Assembly: GCA_963796675.1 (NCBI GenBank)
Contig: CAWCMS010000020.1
Span: forward strand, 310,001 to 374,000
DNA length: 64,000 bases
Direction of reading: 5' to 3'
Source of the DNA: CAWCDJ01 sp963796675
GTDB taxonomy: Bacteria; Acidobacteriota; Terriglobia; Bryobacterales; Bryobacteraceae
The notes under the pieces were generated by a model. It searched no databases and was not told where the DNA came from. It saw nothing but the letters and a program-made list of their open reading frames with translations. Positions 34,793 to 44,258 of the stretch are shown here, piece after piece. Made by a program: the position numbers and the translations under genes. How positions within the stretch are numbered: position 1 is the stretch's first letter; each line of letters opens with the position of its first letter.

Positions 34793-35593
34793 TCAGTTCT
34801 GCGGCTTCAGGAATTTGATTCCGCCGGGCAGCGTAAACAGATCGTCGCCCAGGTCCTGGTTGGTCTCGACGGAATCCGAATACATCTCGTAGATCTTCTC
34901 ACCATTGCGCTCGCGCCGGATGTCGAACGGCCATTTCACCCCGCCGCCGACGTCGCGGTACTTCGCCCAGATCGTGACTTCGGTGTCGAAGTCCTTGAAC
35001 TCCTCGTTGCGGCGCCGGAATACCTGGCGGATCGGCAGCTTGTCGAGCTGATCGAAATACACCGTCACCGTATTGTTGGCGGCGTCGGTGATGTCCACGA
35101 TCTCCACCGGACGATTCTCCCAGAAATCCGAGCCTTGCGAATACAGCGTGAGGCCGGGCTCCTTCAACCGCTGCCTCAGGATGTAGAAGAAGTTCCGCAG
35201 CGTCGCGTCTTTGTAGTTGCTGTAGCGCTGTGGATCGAGCGGGCGCGCTCCGCGGAAATTGATCTCCCACGCGCCGTCTTCGGTGAACAGCATCGCCCCG
35301 CTCGAGCCTTCTTTGCCGAATGACTCCCGCTCGCGTACGGCGAGTTGTCCGGGCTTGCCCGAAGGGGTGATGTACCGCGTGTACACCGTGGCGAGCGAGA
35401 GGCCGCTCAATTCCCGCCGGTAGAAGGAGTATGCGCGGCCTTTCTCCACGCGGTCCTGCATGTGCAGGAAAGCGTCTCCTCCCAGCGCTTGTAGCGCCTC
35501 GTTCACTACCCGCTTACCACGCTGTTCCGCGGTCTCTGCCGCGAAGGACGCCGGCATCAGGCAGGCCAGCAAAATCCAAGCCGCAACCTTCAT
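34793..35593 (-). CDS. Exported LolA-like (outer-membrane lipoprotein-sorting fold) protein
   Basis: 266 residues with a signal peptide (MKVAAWILLACLMPASFAA). The mature part begins GKRVVNEALQALGGDAFL and continues with beta-rich segments such as DFWENRPVEIVDITDAANNTVTVYFDQLDKLPIRQVFRR, the curved-sheet pattern of LolA/LolB-type proteins that bind lipid-like ligands. The start overlaps the stop of the M16 gene by four bases. The C-terminal domain of that neighbouring M16 protein has a similar pattern (ARVQQAVGGADRLAAVKD..., then VNPETGLPSEVLYENPR), so the two may be related modules working together. Confidence 0.75.
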   Translation of the reverse strand: MKVAAWILLACLMPASFAAETAEQRGKRVVNEALQALGGDAFLHMQDRVEKGRAYSFYRRELSGLSLATVYTRYITPSGKPGQLAVRERESFGKEGSSGAMLFTEDGAWEINFRGARPLDPQRYSNYKDATLRNFFYILRQRLKEPGLTLYSQGSDFWENRPVEIVDITDAANNTVTVYFDQLDKLPIRQVFRRRNEEFKDFDTEVTIWAKYRDVGGGVKWPFDIRRERNGEKIYEMYSDSVETNQDLGDDLFTLPGGIKFLKPQN

Positions 35594-37746
35594 CTGCGCC
35601 TCTCCAGGTCCTCCAGCTTCAAGCCCTGATTCACCTTGACCTCGTTCACCAGGACGTCCGCGAACTTCTGGCCGCCCTGCCGGATCGTGATTGCGTACGG
35701 CACCTTCACTCCCGCCACATCGCGAAAGTCCGACCACGTCTCCTGAACCCGCACCGCCGGTCCGGAAATCCGCGGATTCTCGTACAACACTTCGCTGGGC
35801 AAACCCGTCTCCGGGTTGACCACAATGCGGACCGTCTCGCCCGCCTTATCGGTGATCTCGAGCGTGCCGTCGTCCACCAGATTCACCGAGCGGTTCGGGT
35901 CGCGGTCGCTGAGCAGCAGCTGCCAGTAGACGCGAAACAGGTCCGACTGCACCTGCTTCAACTGCGCTCCCTGCAGCGGCCCGGAGCCGGCAGGCGTCGA
36001 AATCCATGCCATGCCGGGATCGTAGAACGCCGTGATGTGGCCCTGCGGCAGTTCGCTTTCCTGCCGGAAGTGGTCGGGGCTGAGCCACCGGTCCGTCTCC
36101 GTCAGCTTCATGCCGCCGGCCGCTGCCGAAAGCGTGAACTGCGAAATCGAGGTCGAGTCCTTGACCGCGGCCAGCCGGTCGGCGCCGCCCACCGCCTGCT
36201 GGACCCGCGCCAGGAGCCGGCGCCCCTTGTTCAACGAATCCGCGTCGGATTTGGCCGTCTCCTGTTTGGGTTCCGGAATGGTGAGGTCGATGTCCTTGAC
36301 CATGCCGAGGCTGTCCAGCGGCTTGCTGAACTCGGCCGGGTTCCCCACCGTTACGATCGTCAGCTTCGCCGGGTCGATGTGCTCCTTGGCCACCCGCAGG
36401 ATGTCCGCGCGCGTTACCGCGGCCAGCGCCTTCTGGTATTGCTGGATGAAATCGGCGGGATACCCGTAGTAGGCATACGTGATCATGCGGCCGAGTGTCT
36501 TGGCCTTGGTATCGTACGCGAATACCAGGCTGTTGAGCGCCGTCTGCTTCGCGGCGGTCAGCTCTTCATCGGTCACTTCCGTGGTGCGGATACGGTCCAG
36601 CTCTTCCTTAATCGCCTGAATCGTCTCCACGGTGGAGTACGACTTGGTGCTGCCCGAGATGCTGAACAATCCGGGATGGTCGAAATCGGCGCCCCAATCG
36701 GCGCTGATGTCGTAGGCCGCGCCCATCTGGGTGCGGATGCGCCGCACCAGGCGGCTTTGGAAGCCACCGCCCAGGATGTCGGCCATGATCTCGAGCGCCG
36801 GATAATCCTTATCCCGCAGCTCGCCGCCAAGTTCGCCGATCGAAAAGAACGTCTGCGTGACGTCCTTCTTCACGCCCAGGTAGATGCCTGCGGCCGCCCT
36901 GGTCGCTACCTTCGGGAAATCGGGCACCTTCGGCTGCTGCACCGTCCAATCGGCAAAGAGCTTTTCTAACTGCGCTTTCATCTGCGCCGGGTCGAAATCG
37001 CCGCGGATGGCGAGCATCGTATTCGCTGGGAAGAAGTAGCGGTGGTAAAACTCCTCCAGGTCCGCGCGCGAAATCCGGTTCAGCGTGGCGTATTCCATCT
37101 GGCAGCCGTAAGGCGTGTCCTTGCCGTAAATCGTGTCGGCGAACTCCCGCCCGGCGATGCCGCCCGCATCGTCGTTGCGCCGCGCGATGCTGCTGCGAAG
37201 CTGCGTCATGGCCAGGTCGAACTTATCCTGACGGAATGCCGGCGCCGTCAGCACCCCTTTGAATGCCGCCAGCACTTCCGGCGCGTTCTCCTTCAGGCTC
37301 GAAAAAGAAACCGAGCCCGAGGCCTCGCCGATACCGCTCTCCACACTCGCCGCCACATCCTCGAGTTCGCGGTCCAGTTCGTCGCCCGTCTTGGTCTTGG
37401 TGCCGCCCGTCCGCATGACCATTCCGGTCATGGTGGCGAGCCCGACTTTATCCGGCGGATCGAAGAGGTTCCCAGTTCGCACCAGCGCCGTACCGTTCAC
37501 GATCGGCAGCTCGTGGTCCTCCAGCAGGTATACCTTCATCCCGTTGGCGAGCGTGAAGGTCTCCACTTTGGGGATCTGCACCTGCCGCAGCGGCGGGAAT
37601 TTCAGGTCTTTGTAGGAAGGCTCGGCAGGCTGTGCGGCGGGTTTTGCCGCGGCTGCTACCGGCTGGCGCCGCGCGTGAGCGGGCGCCGAAGTCTGCGCGA
37701 TCAGCGGCGCTACCGCCAGCGCGAGTATTGCGAGAGTGCGCTTCAC
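35590..37746 (-). CDS. M16-family peptidase, inactive-type subunit, with C-terminal LolA-like domain
   Basis: 718 residues with a signal peptide. Residues about 50-490 form an M16 double domain (VETFTLANGMKVYLLEDHELPIV, later LRAIRGDFDP-type and VRRIRTQMGAAYDISADWG segments). The zinc motif HXXEH is absent: GLA-HLLEHM is replaced by GLATMTGMV, with T105, G108 and M109 in the ligand positions. Residues about 505-718 are an added beta-rich domain resembling the lipoprotein-sorting fold. M16 enzymes often work as an active/inactive pair, and the active-type gene lies directly upstream, overlapping by ATGA. Confidence 0.9.
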   Translation of the reverse strand: MKRTLAILALAVAPLIAQTSAPAHARRQPVAAAAKPAAQPAEPSYKDLKFPPLRQVQIPKVETFTLANGMKVYLLEDHELPIVNGTALVRTGNLFDPPDKVGLATMTGMVMRTGGTKTKTGDELDRELEDVAASVESGIGEASGSVSFSSLKENAPEVLAAFKGVLTAPAFRQDKFDLAMTQLRSSIARRNDDAGGIAGREFADTIYGKDTPYGCQMEYATLNRISRADLEEFYHRYFFPANTMLAIRGDFDPAQMKAQLEKLFADWTVQQPKVPDFPKVATRAAAGIYLGVKKDVTQTFFSIGELGGELRDKDYPALEIMADILGGGFQSRLVRRIRTQMGAAYDISADWGADFDHPGLFSISGSTKSYSTVETIQAIKEELDRIRTTEVTDEELTAAKQTALNSLVFAYDTKAKTLGRMITYAYYGYPADFIQQYQKALAAVTRADILRVAKEHIDPAKLTIVTVGNPAEFSKPLDSLGMVKDIDLTIPEPKQETAKSDADSLNKGRRLLARVQQAVGGADRLAAVKDSTSISQFTLSAAAGGMKLTETDRWLSPDHFRQESELPQGHITAFYDPGMAWISTPAGSGPLQGAQLKQVQSDLFRVYWQLLLSDRDPNRSVNLVDDGTLEITDKAGETVRIVVNPETGLPSEVLYENPRISGPAVRVQETWSDFRDVAGVKVPYAITIRQGGQKFADVLVNEVKVNQGLKLEDLERRR

Positions 37747-39261
37747 CGGCTCCTCCTGTTCGCGGCGGGCACCGGACCCGCCCCGGGGACCAGAAACGAC
37801 ACGGTCCGGCTGCCCGGCGTGAAATAGCGATTGGCTACACGCTGCACATCCGCCGCCGTGACCTTGTTCAAATCGTCGATCTGGGTGAAGAGCTTCCGCC
37901 AGTCTCCGTAATTCATATATGCGTTCGTCAGCAAATCGGCGAGCCCCGCGTTGTTGGCGAGATGCCGGATCACATCGGCCCGCGCCTGGGTCTTGGCGCG
38001 CGCGAGTTCCTCGGCGTCCGGCGGTTTCGATTCGAAACGCGCCAGCAGGTCATCAAGGGCCTTCAGGTTATCCGAAGTGGTGTGGCCCATCGAAGGCACT
38101 AGGAAGAAGACAAAAAGGTTGGGATACTTGCCGCCGGGGTAGGTCGATACCGCCTCCGCCGCCAGCGACAGCCTCTTCTCCTCCACCAGATCCCGGTACA
38201 TCAGACCGGTGCGCCCACCCGAGAGAATCAGTTGGATCACGTCGAAGACCGGGTCGTCTTTATCGTCTTGATCGGGCCGTTTGTACCCGGCTACCAGCAG
38301 GGGCTGCGAGGGCGAGGCAACTTCGGCCTGCTTCGCTCCAGCCTGCGGAGGCTCCTGGGTGACCACCGCGGGTGGCCGCGGACGCGCCGGCATCGGACCG
38401 AAGTACTTTTCCGCGAGCCGCTTTGCTTCCACCGGGTCTACGTCACCCACAATGGCGATCGCCATATTCGACGGCACATAATATTTCGCGAAGAAGGCTT
38501 CCGCCTCGCCTCGCCGGAGATTCGACGTGTCGCTCGGCCATCCACCCGGCGGGTTCCGGTAAGGATGCGCCATGAAGGCCGTGCCCGTAAAGGTCTGGCA
38601 GCAGCTTCCCCTGCGGGCTCGATTCCACCCGCATGCGGTTCTCCTCCATGACCACGTCGCGTTCTTTGTAGAACTCGCGGTAGACGGGGTGCAGGAACCG
38701 CTGCGATTCCATCAGGAACCAGAGTTCGAGGCGGTTCGAGGGCAGACTGTAGAAGTACTGCGTGGCATCCGTCTCGGTACTGGCATTGAGCCCCACTGCG
38801 CCGTTCTCTTCGAGGACGCGGGTATATTCGTTAGGTTTTACGAAGGCCTGTGCCCGGTCGATCATGACCTTGACCTGCGACTCGAAGTAGGTCAATTGGA
38901 CTTCGTCGGCTTTAGGCCCTTTGTTTCTTTCGGCTTGCAGTTTATCGTAGGCCGTTTCGATATCGTCCAGGGCTTTCTTCTCCGCCGGCCAGTCGCGCGT
39001 GCCGATGGTATCGGTGCCCTTGAAGGCCATGTGCTCGAACATGTGGGCAAGTCCGGTCTGCCCGGAAGGGTCGTCCACCGATCCCACGTTCACATAGGTG
39101 TGAAATGAGACCACCGGCGCTTCATGTCTTTCGGCAACAATGAAATGCAAACCGTTGGCAAGGGTGAATTCGGTGACTTTCTTTTCGAATTCCTTGAGGT
39201 CCTGTGCAGGCAGGAGGAAGGAAAACAGCGCCAGTGCGCTGAAAACGCGTATACTTCTCAC
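37743..39261 (-). pseudogene. M16-family zinc peptidase, active-type subunit (frameshifted in this sequence)
   Basis: The N-terminal part (39261 to about 38600) has a signal peptide and the zinc motif HMFEH (H73, E76, H77) in GLAHMFEHMAFKGT, followed by the conserved EENRMRVESSPQGKLL. The rest (about 38600 to 37743) lies in another frame (TAFMAHPYRNPPGGWPSD, then FFAKYYVPSNMAIAIVGDVDP). Removing one G from the GG at 38597-38598 restores a continuous protein of about 500 residues reading GKLLQTFTGTAF. The change is minimal and both halves are well conserved, so sequence error is more likely than a dead gene. It probably forms a heterodimer with the inactive-type M16 protein downstream. Confidence 0.85.
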
Positions 39262-39436
39262 GATCCGCTAAGCTCTCCTACTTATCTGAGGATACCAAGG
39301 CGGAGGGCTATCTCCAGGGAGTATTGGGTCTCCCGCTTTAGAACCAGGGGTACCGTATAAGTACCGTGACGTCTTCCCACCCGAGGGGAACCTTTGCATA
39401 CTAAACACTTGGCCGGGGAATCGGCCTCAGTTCACG
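39262..39436. other. Divergent intergenic region between M16 operon and PilZ gene
   Basis: 175 bp with no gene. It must hold promoters in both directions. The only structure seen is GGTAC (39349-39353) and GTACC (39361-39365) as an inverted repeat, together with two direct TACCGT copies 11 bp apart (39351 and 39362). No family of regulator can be assigned. Confidence 0.3.
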
Positions 39437-39868
39437 ATGAGTGCATTCGATCGAACCACGGCAGCGGCCATCGCGGGAGAGCGCAGGTCGGATCGCAGAT
39501 ACTCTCTGCTATTGGACTTGCGTTGGAAGCTGATCCGGCGGCGGAAGGTGCTGGACAACGGCACCGGCCGCACGCTCGATCTCTCGAGCGGCGGAATCCT
39601 TTTCGACGCCGGACGTCCACTGCCGGCAGGCCTGAATGTTGAGCTATCGATCTCCTGGCCGGCACTGCTCTTTAACGTAGCGCCGATGCAGTTGGCGATC
39701 AGCGGGAAGATCATTCGCGCGGAGGGAACCCAGGTTGCGGTGCGCATCATGCAGCACGAATTCCGCACCAGCGGCGCCCCGATCGACCGGAACACTCTGA
39801 CGTCCTCGCAAGTGCCGCGCATGCTGGTGGCCGCCAGTACGGCCTCGGCATTCCCGAAGCTGCATTAA
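39437..39868 (+). CDS. PilZ-domain protein (probable c-di-GMP receptor)
   Basis: 143 residues. The c-di-GMP-binding signatures are present: RxxxR in GERRSDRRYSL (residues about 15-25) and D-x-S-x-x-G in TLDLSSGGILF (about 46-56). The remainder is a PilZ beta-barrel (VELSISWPALLF..., then LAISGKIIRAEGTQVAVRIMQHEF). It would be a stand-alone cytoplasmic receptor translating c-di-GMP level into a motility, polysaccharide or transcription response. Its neighbours do not indicate the output. Confidence 0.88.
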   Translation: MSAFDRTTAAAIAGERRSDRRYSLLLDLRWKLIRRRKVLDNGTGRTLDLSSGGILFDAGRPLPAGLNVELSISWPALLFNVAPMQLAISGKIIRAEGTQVAVRIMQHEFRTSGAPIDRNTLTSSQVPRMLVAASTASAFPKLH

Positions 39869-39887
39869 TCGCCAGGCCGCTGACCAC

Positions 39888-41199
39888 TCACCGCGCCCGG
39901 CGCACGGCTCCGCCAACCTCTACCACCGGCGGCGCAACCACCGGCTCCGGCTTCTTCGGACGCCGGTCGAGCACGGTCGTGATGTACTCGTCGCGCGCTT
40001 TGCTGCCGTGCCGGTGGCCCGGGCGCGATTCCGCCGCGGCCCACTCTTCCGGCGTGATCTCCTGCACCATCGGCAGATACTTCTGGAAGTAGTTCCGCAA
40101 GCGCTCCTGCACCGGGCGCAATGCCGAGTGGTACAGCAGGAACAGCACTTCGTCCGGGTGCGCGCCGCGGCAACCAGGTGGTAGACCTGCGACGCCTTGC
40201 GGATGCGCGGCGAGCGCAGCGCCGTCTCCAGCTTCTTCGAGCGGGCCTCCAGTTTCTGCCACTGGTCGACGTCCGCCTTGGTCATCTCCAGTGGACTTGA
40301 TCAGCGCCTGCTTCTCCTTCGGCGTCAGCTTCTCGGTCAGCGCGTAGAGGAACGGCCCCAGCCGCGCGGCGCGCGAGCGCGCATCGTCGGGCAGCAGACG
40401 CGGCAGTTTTCTCGCAGCTTCGCCAGCCGCCCGCCAGGTTCAGCTTTGGACCGGCCAGCGCGGGCGAGAACAGCGGCAGCAGGCCCGGCTGCTTCCAGCG
40501 CCTTGAGGATCTCCGCGGGGTTGTCTTCCGTGCTGATGCGCTTCAGTTCCTCGCCCAGGGCGCGCGCCGGAATGCTTTTCTCGACTTCGGCTTCGCGCGC
40601 GTTGGCCACCTGCATCTGCGTCCGCTCCTCCACGGTGAAACCCAGCCGGACACGGAAACGAACCAGCCGCAGCAGGCGCGAAGGGTCGTCGTAAAAGCCG
40701 TAGGGGCTGACGGCGCGCAGTTCCTGCCGCTCGATATCGGCCAGCCCGTTCATCGGGTCGAGCAGCAGCCCGCGCGAGGCCTTATTGAGCGACAGCGCGA
40801 TGGCGTTGCAGGTGAAATCGCGCCCGCGCAGGTCCTCCTGAATGGTGGCGGGCGAAACCTGCGGCTTGCGCCCGGGCGTCCGTATTTTTCCTGCCGCGAC
40901 ATGGCGATCTGGGCGGTCACACCGCTCGGAAATACCAGTTCGGCGCTCTTGCGGATCTCGTCGGTCGAGGTCGCCACGGCGCCGGTCTGCTCGCAGACGG
41001 CCTTGGCCAGCTTCAGCGCCGTGCCTTCCACCACGAAATCCAGGTCGCGAATGCGGAATCCGGCCAGCATGTCGCGCATGGCGCCGCCGGTCAGGAACAG
41101 GTTGACGTTCACGGCCCCTGCCGGCCGTTGAACGTCTTCCACCACCCGGTTCTGGTCCGGGCTCAGGTGGCTCTCCAGCATGTAGATGTAGTCGCTCAT
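39888..41199 (-). pseudogene. CCA-adding enzyme / tRNA nucleotidyltransferase family, multiply frameshifted
   Basis: The N-terminus from the ATG at 41199 shows the nucleotidyltransferase pattern NLFLTGGAMRDMLAGFRIRDLDFVVEG, with the catalytic DLD. It continues through frame changes into PSRLLRLVRFRVRLGFTVEERT, the RNA/CCA family helical part, and a C-terminal region ending KARDEYITTVLDRRPKKPEP. Frame changes are needed near 40867-40872, 40481-40490, 40425-40436, 40407-40410 (TTTT run), 40290-40295 and 40160-40172. Each fix is about one base and restores normal sequence. The enzyme maintains tRNA 3' CCA ends and is usually indispensable where CCA is not encoded, so sequence error is likelier than decay. 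Confidence 0.8.
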
Positions 41200-41272
41200 C
41201 GCATGCGCCCTTCGATCTTCAATCTCGTCCCCGGCACTCGATCCGAGCAAAACTCCGGACAGCCGGGGATAC

Positions 41273-42199
41273 TCAGGCCCTGGGATGGTGCTTCTCAACG
41301 GTGTCTCCGAAGTCTCGACCGCATCACATGGGTATAAATCTGGGTGGTCGAAATATCGGCGTGGCCCAGCATGACCTGCACGCTGCGCAGGTCGGCCCCG
41401 CCCTCCAGCAGGTGGGTGGCGAAACTGTGGCGCAGCACGTGGGGCGTCAGCCCCTGGAAAATCCCGGCCTTCTTGCCGTATCCGGCCAGCAGCTTCCAGA
41501 AAGCCTGGCGGGTCAGGCAACCGCCGCGCGCCGTGACGAACAGATACCGGCTGGCCCGGCCCTTCAGCAGTCCCGGGCGGCCGCGATCCAGATAGTCCCG
41601 AACCGCCGTCGATCGCCGCCTTCCCCACCGGCACCAGCCGCTGCTTGTTGCCCTTGCCGGTGGTCCGCAGGACGCCGAGATCCAGATTGAGGTCGCCCAG
41701 CCCCAGCCGGCACAGCTCGGAGACCCGCAGCCCGGTGGCATACAGCAGTTCCAGCATGGCGCGATCCCGCAGGCCGTTCGGACGGGAGACGTCCGGGGCC
41801 TGGATCAACTGCTCGATCTCCTCGAGAATTCAGAAACTTAGGAATCGTCTGCCACTGCTTGGGGCTGCGCAGGTGTTCGGTCGGGTCGGTCTGCGATCTC
41901 GCCCTTCCCGCAGCAGGAAGCCAGTAGAGGTTCCGCAGCGTGGTCAGGTGCCGGGCGACCGACCGGCTGCTCAAGCCTGCTTGGTATAAATCGTCCAGAT
42001 GTGCCCGCAGATCGTCCGCGGACGGAAGTCCGGAACGGCCGCCCCAGAATTCGCTAAACTTCGCCAGATCAGAGGAATACGCGTCAAGAGTGCAGACCGC
42101 GAGGCCTTTCTCGAGCCGGCAGAAGTCGAGAAAGCCGGCAATCGGCGCCGGAAATCCCCACCCGGTCTGTCGCGGACGCTCCAGACATCGTGCCAATGA
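41273..42199 (-). pseudogene. xerD: XerD-type tyrosine recombinase, multiply frameshifted
   Basis: About 300 residues when repaired. The N-terminal SAM-like domain is in one frame (FLDFCRLEKGLAV, then LDDLYQAGLSSRSVARHLTTLRNLYW). The catalytic domain is split over others: LLYATGLRVSELCRLGLGDL with the first Arg, HVLRHSFATHLLEGGADL with HxxR, and LGHADISTTQIYTHV with the last His and the Tyr nucleophile. Frame changes are needed between 41888 and 41922 (two that compensate), near 41821-41830, 41600-41612 and 41305-41309; repair of the last gives the usual XerD tail ending at the stop 41273-41275. XerC/XerD resolve chromosome dimers at dif. Start codon (TTG near 42196) is uncertain. Confidence 0.8.
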
Positions 42200-42250
42200 T
42201 ACAATAAGCCGCTAAATGTTTGAAACATAGTAACAGGGAAGAGGGAAGAT

Positions 42251-42735
42251 TTGGCCGCCTCCACCACCAAGAAAGCGATGATCCGGCGGTACGACAGAGA
42301 ATCCCTGGAGGGATATCTGAATCCGGTCTCCTTTCTGCAGCCTACTGGCGTAGAACTCCTTTCGGCGGACGGCAACATCCTGACCGTCCCCTACGGCGAG
42401 ATCAAAGCGATTGCTTTCGTTCGGGAGTTCGGGGGCGATGCTGGACCCGAGCGCCAGGTGTTCCACACCCGCCCCAAAATGGAAGGCCTCTGGGTGAGCT
42501 TGCGAATTCCGCGACGGCGACATGATGGAAGGGATCATGCCGAACAATCTCCTGCAGTTGGAGCCCTACGGCTTTACGGTGATCCCGCCCGATTCCTTCG
42601 GCAACCAGCAGCGGGTCTTCGTGCCCCGCGTTTCCCTGCGCTCGGTGGAGGTTCTGGGGGTGGTGGGAAGTCCGCTGAAGCGTCGCAAAGTCGAGAGGCG
42701 CGACGAAAGATCAGATCGGTCTTTTCGACGAGTGA
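42251..42735 (+). pseudogene. Conserved acidobacterial hypothetical protein, frameshifted
   Basis: From a TTG at 42251 with a purine-rich site just upstream (GAAGAGGGAAG). The readable parts are KKAMIRRYDRESLEGYLNP, VPYGEIKAIAFVREF, then in a second frame RDGDMMEGIMPNNLLQLEPYG and QQRVFVPRVSLRSVEVLGVVG, and in a third ATKDQIGLFDE before the stop at 42733-42735. Single-base changes near 42505-42506 (an extra A) and 42693-42699 restore one frame of about 160 residues. I do not recognise a named domain with confidence; it looks like small acidobacterial proteins combining two beta-rich PilZ- or LSm-like units. No function is proposed. Confidence 0.6.
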
Positions 42736-42795
42736 GCAAAAAGAAGGTTGGAGTATACTGGAGGTTTAATACAAACTACTCTCGTTGGAGGTTTT

Positions 42796-43953
42796 ATGAA
42801 GTTGCGCAATGTGGCCCTGAGTGCCGTCGGGATGGCGTTCCTGGCACTCACTTCGTTCGCCCAGATCACGACGATCGAAGGGGATGTGAAAGGGGCGGAC
42901 GGGCAACCCGTCCAGAAGGCGGAGATCAAGATCGTCCGCACTGATATCAAAGGCAACTACCCGACCAAGACCAATAAGAAGGGCCACTATCTCTACATGG
43001 GCCTTCCGATGGGCACCTACACCGTAGAATGCTACATCGACGGTAAGAAGGTGGACAGCGTGGGCGGAGTTCGCACCACGCCCGGCGATCCCATTCCGGT
43101 GAATTTCGATCTGAAGAACTCGCAGGCTGTGCAGCAACAGAAGCAGGCCGAGATGCAGAAGGCGGTCGAATCAGGCCAGATGACCAAGGAGATGGAGCGC
43201 AGCCTGACGCCCGAGCAGAAGGCCGCGATGGAGAAGCAGATCAAAGACCAGTCCGAGAAGATGAAGAAGAACCGGGAGCTGAACGACTCGTTCAACACCG
43301 GCATGGACGCGCTCAAGACCAAGCAGTACGACGTAGCGGTCACTTCTTTCACGAAAGCGTCGGAGCTCGACCCCACCCAACAGGCCGTATGGGCGAACCT
43401 CGGCGAGGCGTATGTGCAGCTTGCCGGCACCAAGACCGGGCCGGAGCACGACGACGCCATGACGAAGTCGATCCAGTCCTACCAGAAGGCAATCGAACTC
43501 AAGCCCGACGATCCCGCCAGCCACAACAACTACGCGCTGGCGCTCGCCAAGGCCAAGAAGTTTGATGATGCGCAGGCCGAACTGAAGAAAGCGGCGGAGC
43601 TCGACCCGCCCAACGGCGGCAAGTATTACTACAACCTCGGTGCCTTGCTGGTCAATGCGGGCCAGAACGATCCGGCGAGCGAAGCCTTCAAGAAGGCTAT
43701 CGAGCTCACCCCGACCTACGCCGATGCCTACTATCAGTACGGCGTGACGCTGGTCGGCAAAGCCGGCATTGGCGCCAACGGCCAGGTCAGTCCCGTGGCC
43801 GGCACGGCCGAAGCATTCCAGAAATACCTGGAGCTGCAGCCGAACGGGCAATACGCGCAATCCGCGAAGGACATGCTGGCGACTCTCGGCACCTCGGTCC
43901 AGACGACCTTCCAGGATCCGAACGCCAAGACGAAGAAGACCAAGAAGAAGTAA
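42796..43953 (+). CDS. Exported TPR protein with carboxypeptidase-regulatory-like N-domain
   Basis: 385 residues from the ATG at 42796, with GGAGG at 42787-42791 as a strong ribosome site. A signal peptide (MKLRNVALSAVGMAFLALTSFAQ) precedes a beta-sandwich (TIEGDVKGADGQPVQKAEIKI..., KGHYLYMGLPMGTYTVECYIDG). A Lys/Gln/Glu-rich coiled segment (residues about 115-165) leads into four or five tetratricopeptide repeats (AVTSFTKASELDPTQQAVWANLGEAY and similar, about 180-345). The C-terminus is a Lys tail (KTKKTKKK). It is probably a periplasmic or surface scaffold; the family is common in Acidobacteria and its partner is unknown. Confidence 0.88.
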   Translation: MKLRNVALSAVGMAFLALTSFAQITTIEGDVKGADGQPVQKAEIKIVRTDIKGNYPTKTNKKGHYLYMGLPMGTYTVECYIDGKKVDSVGGVRTTPGDPIPVNFDLKNSQAVQQQKQAEMQKAVESGQMTKEMERSLTPEQKAAMEKQIKDQSEKMKKNRELNDSFNTGMDALKTKQYDVAVTSFTKASELDPTQQAVWANLGEAYVQLAGTKTGPEHDDAMTKSIQSYQKAIELKPDDPASHNNYALALAKAKKFDDAQAELKKAAELDPPNGGKYYYNLGALLVNAGQNDPASEAFKKAIELTPTYADAYYQYGVTLVGKAGIGANGQVSPVAGTAEAFQKYLELQPNGQYAQSAKDMLATLGTSVQTTFQDPNAKTKKTKKK

Positions 43954-43964
43954 GCTGGAAGTAG

Positions 43965-43991
43965 CGGGCGGGAGCGCCGCGCTCCCGCCCG
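43965..43991 (+). terminator. Strong 12-bp GC hairpin between TPR and YHS genes
   Basis: CGGGCGGGAGCG (43965-43976) and CGCTCCCGCCCG (43980-43991) form a perfect 12-bp stem with a 3-base loop, 12 bases after the TPR stop and 6 bases before the YHS start. No T-run follows, so it is not a standard intrinsic terminator. It could end or protect the TPR transcript, or hide the ribosome site of the next gene. Confidence 0.55.
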
Positions 43992-43997
43992 AAACTC

Positions 43998-44258
43998 ATG
44001 ATTCGGTTCTTCATCCTACGGATTGTCCTTCCGCTCTTTCTCTTCCTACTGTTGCGCTCCGTACTCAAGAGTGTTTTCTCGGGCATGCAGGCCCCCCAGC
44101 CCCGCCAGCAGCCGAGGCCGGAAGTGCCGGCCGGCGGCGAGTTGAAAAGAGACCCGGTGTGCGGCACCTACGTTTCCACCGCCACCCGGATCACCTCCAA
44201 AGCCAAAGGCGAAGTGGTCTACTTCTGCTCCGAGGAATGCCGTAAGAAGTTCGGATAA
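43998..44258 (+). CDS. Small membrane-anchored YHS/TRASH-type protein
   Basis: 86 residues. An N-terminal helix (MIRFFILRIVLPLFLFLLLRSVL) anchors the protein, a Pro/Gln-rich linker follows, and the C-terminal third has the YHS/TRASH-like pattern KRDPVCGTYV...EVVYFCSEECRKKF with three cysteines (CG, CSEEC) that could bind a metal. Similar small proteins occur in many Acidobacteria and Deltaproteobacteria. Function is unknown; copper or iron handling is a guess from the domain. It ends at the stop of the convergent LuxR-type gene. Confidence 0.85.
   Translation: MIRFFILRIVLPLFLFLLLRSVLKSVFSGMQAPQPRQQPRPEVPAGGELKRDPVCGTYVSTATRITSKAKGEVVYFCSEECRKKFG

Noticed and set aside
39888..42735. Several short overlapping open frames read as separate small proteins
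   Set aside because: They are fragments of three known-type genes split by single-base frame changes, so they were merged into disrupted genes.
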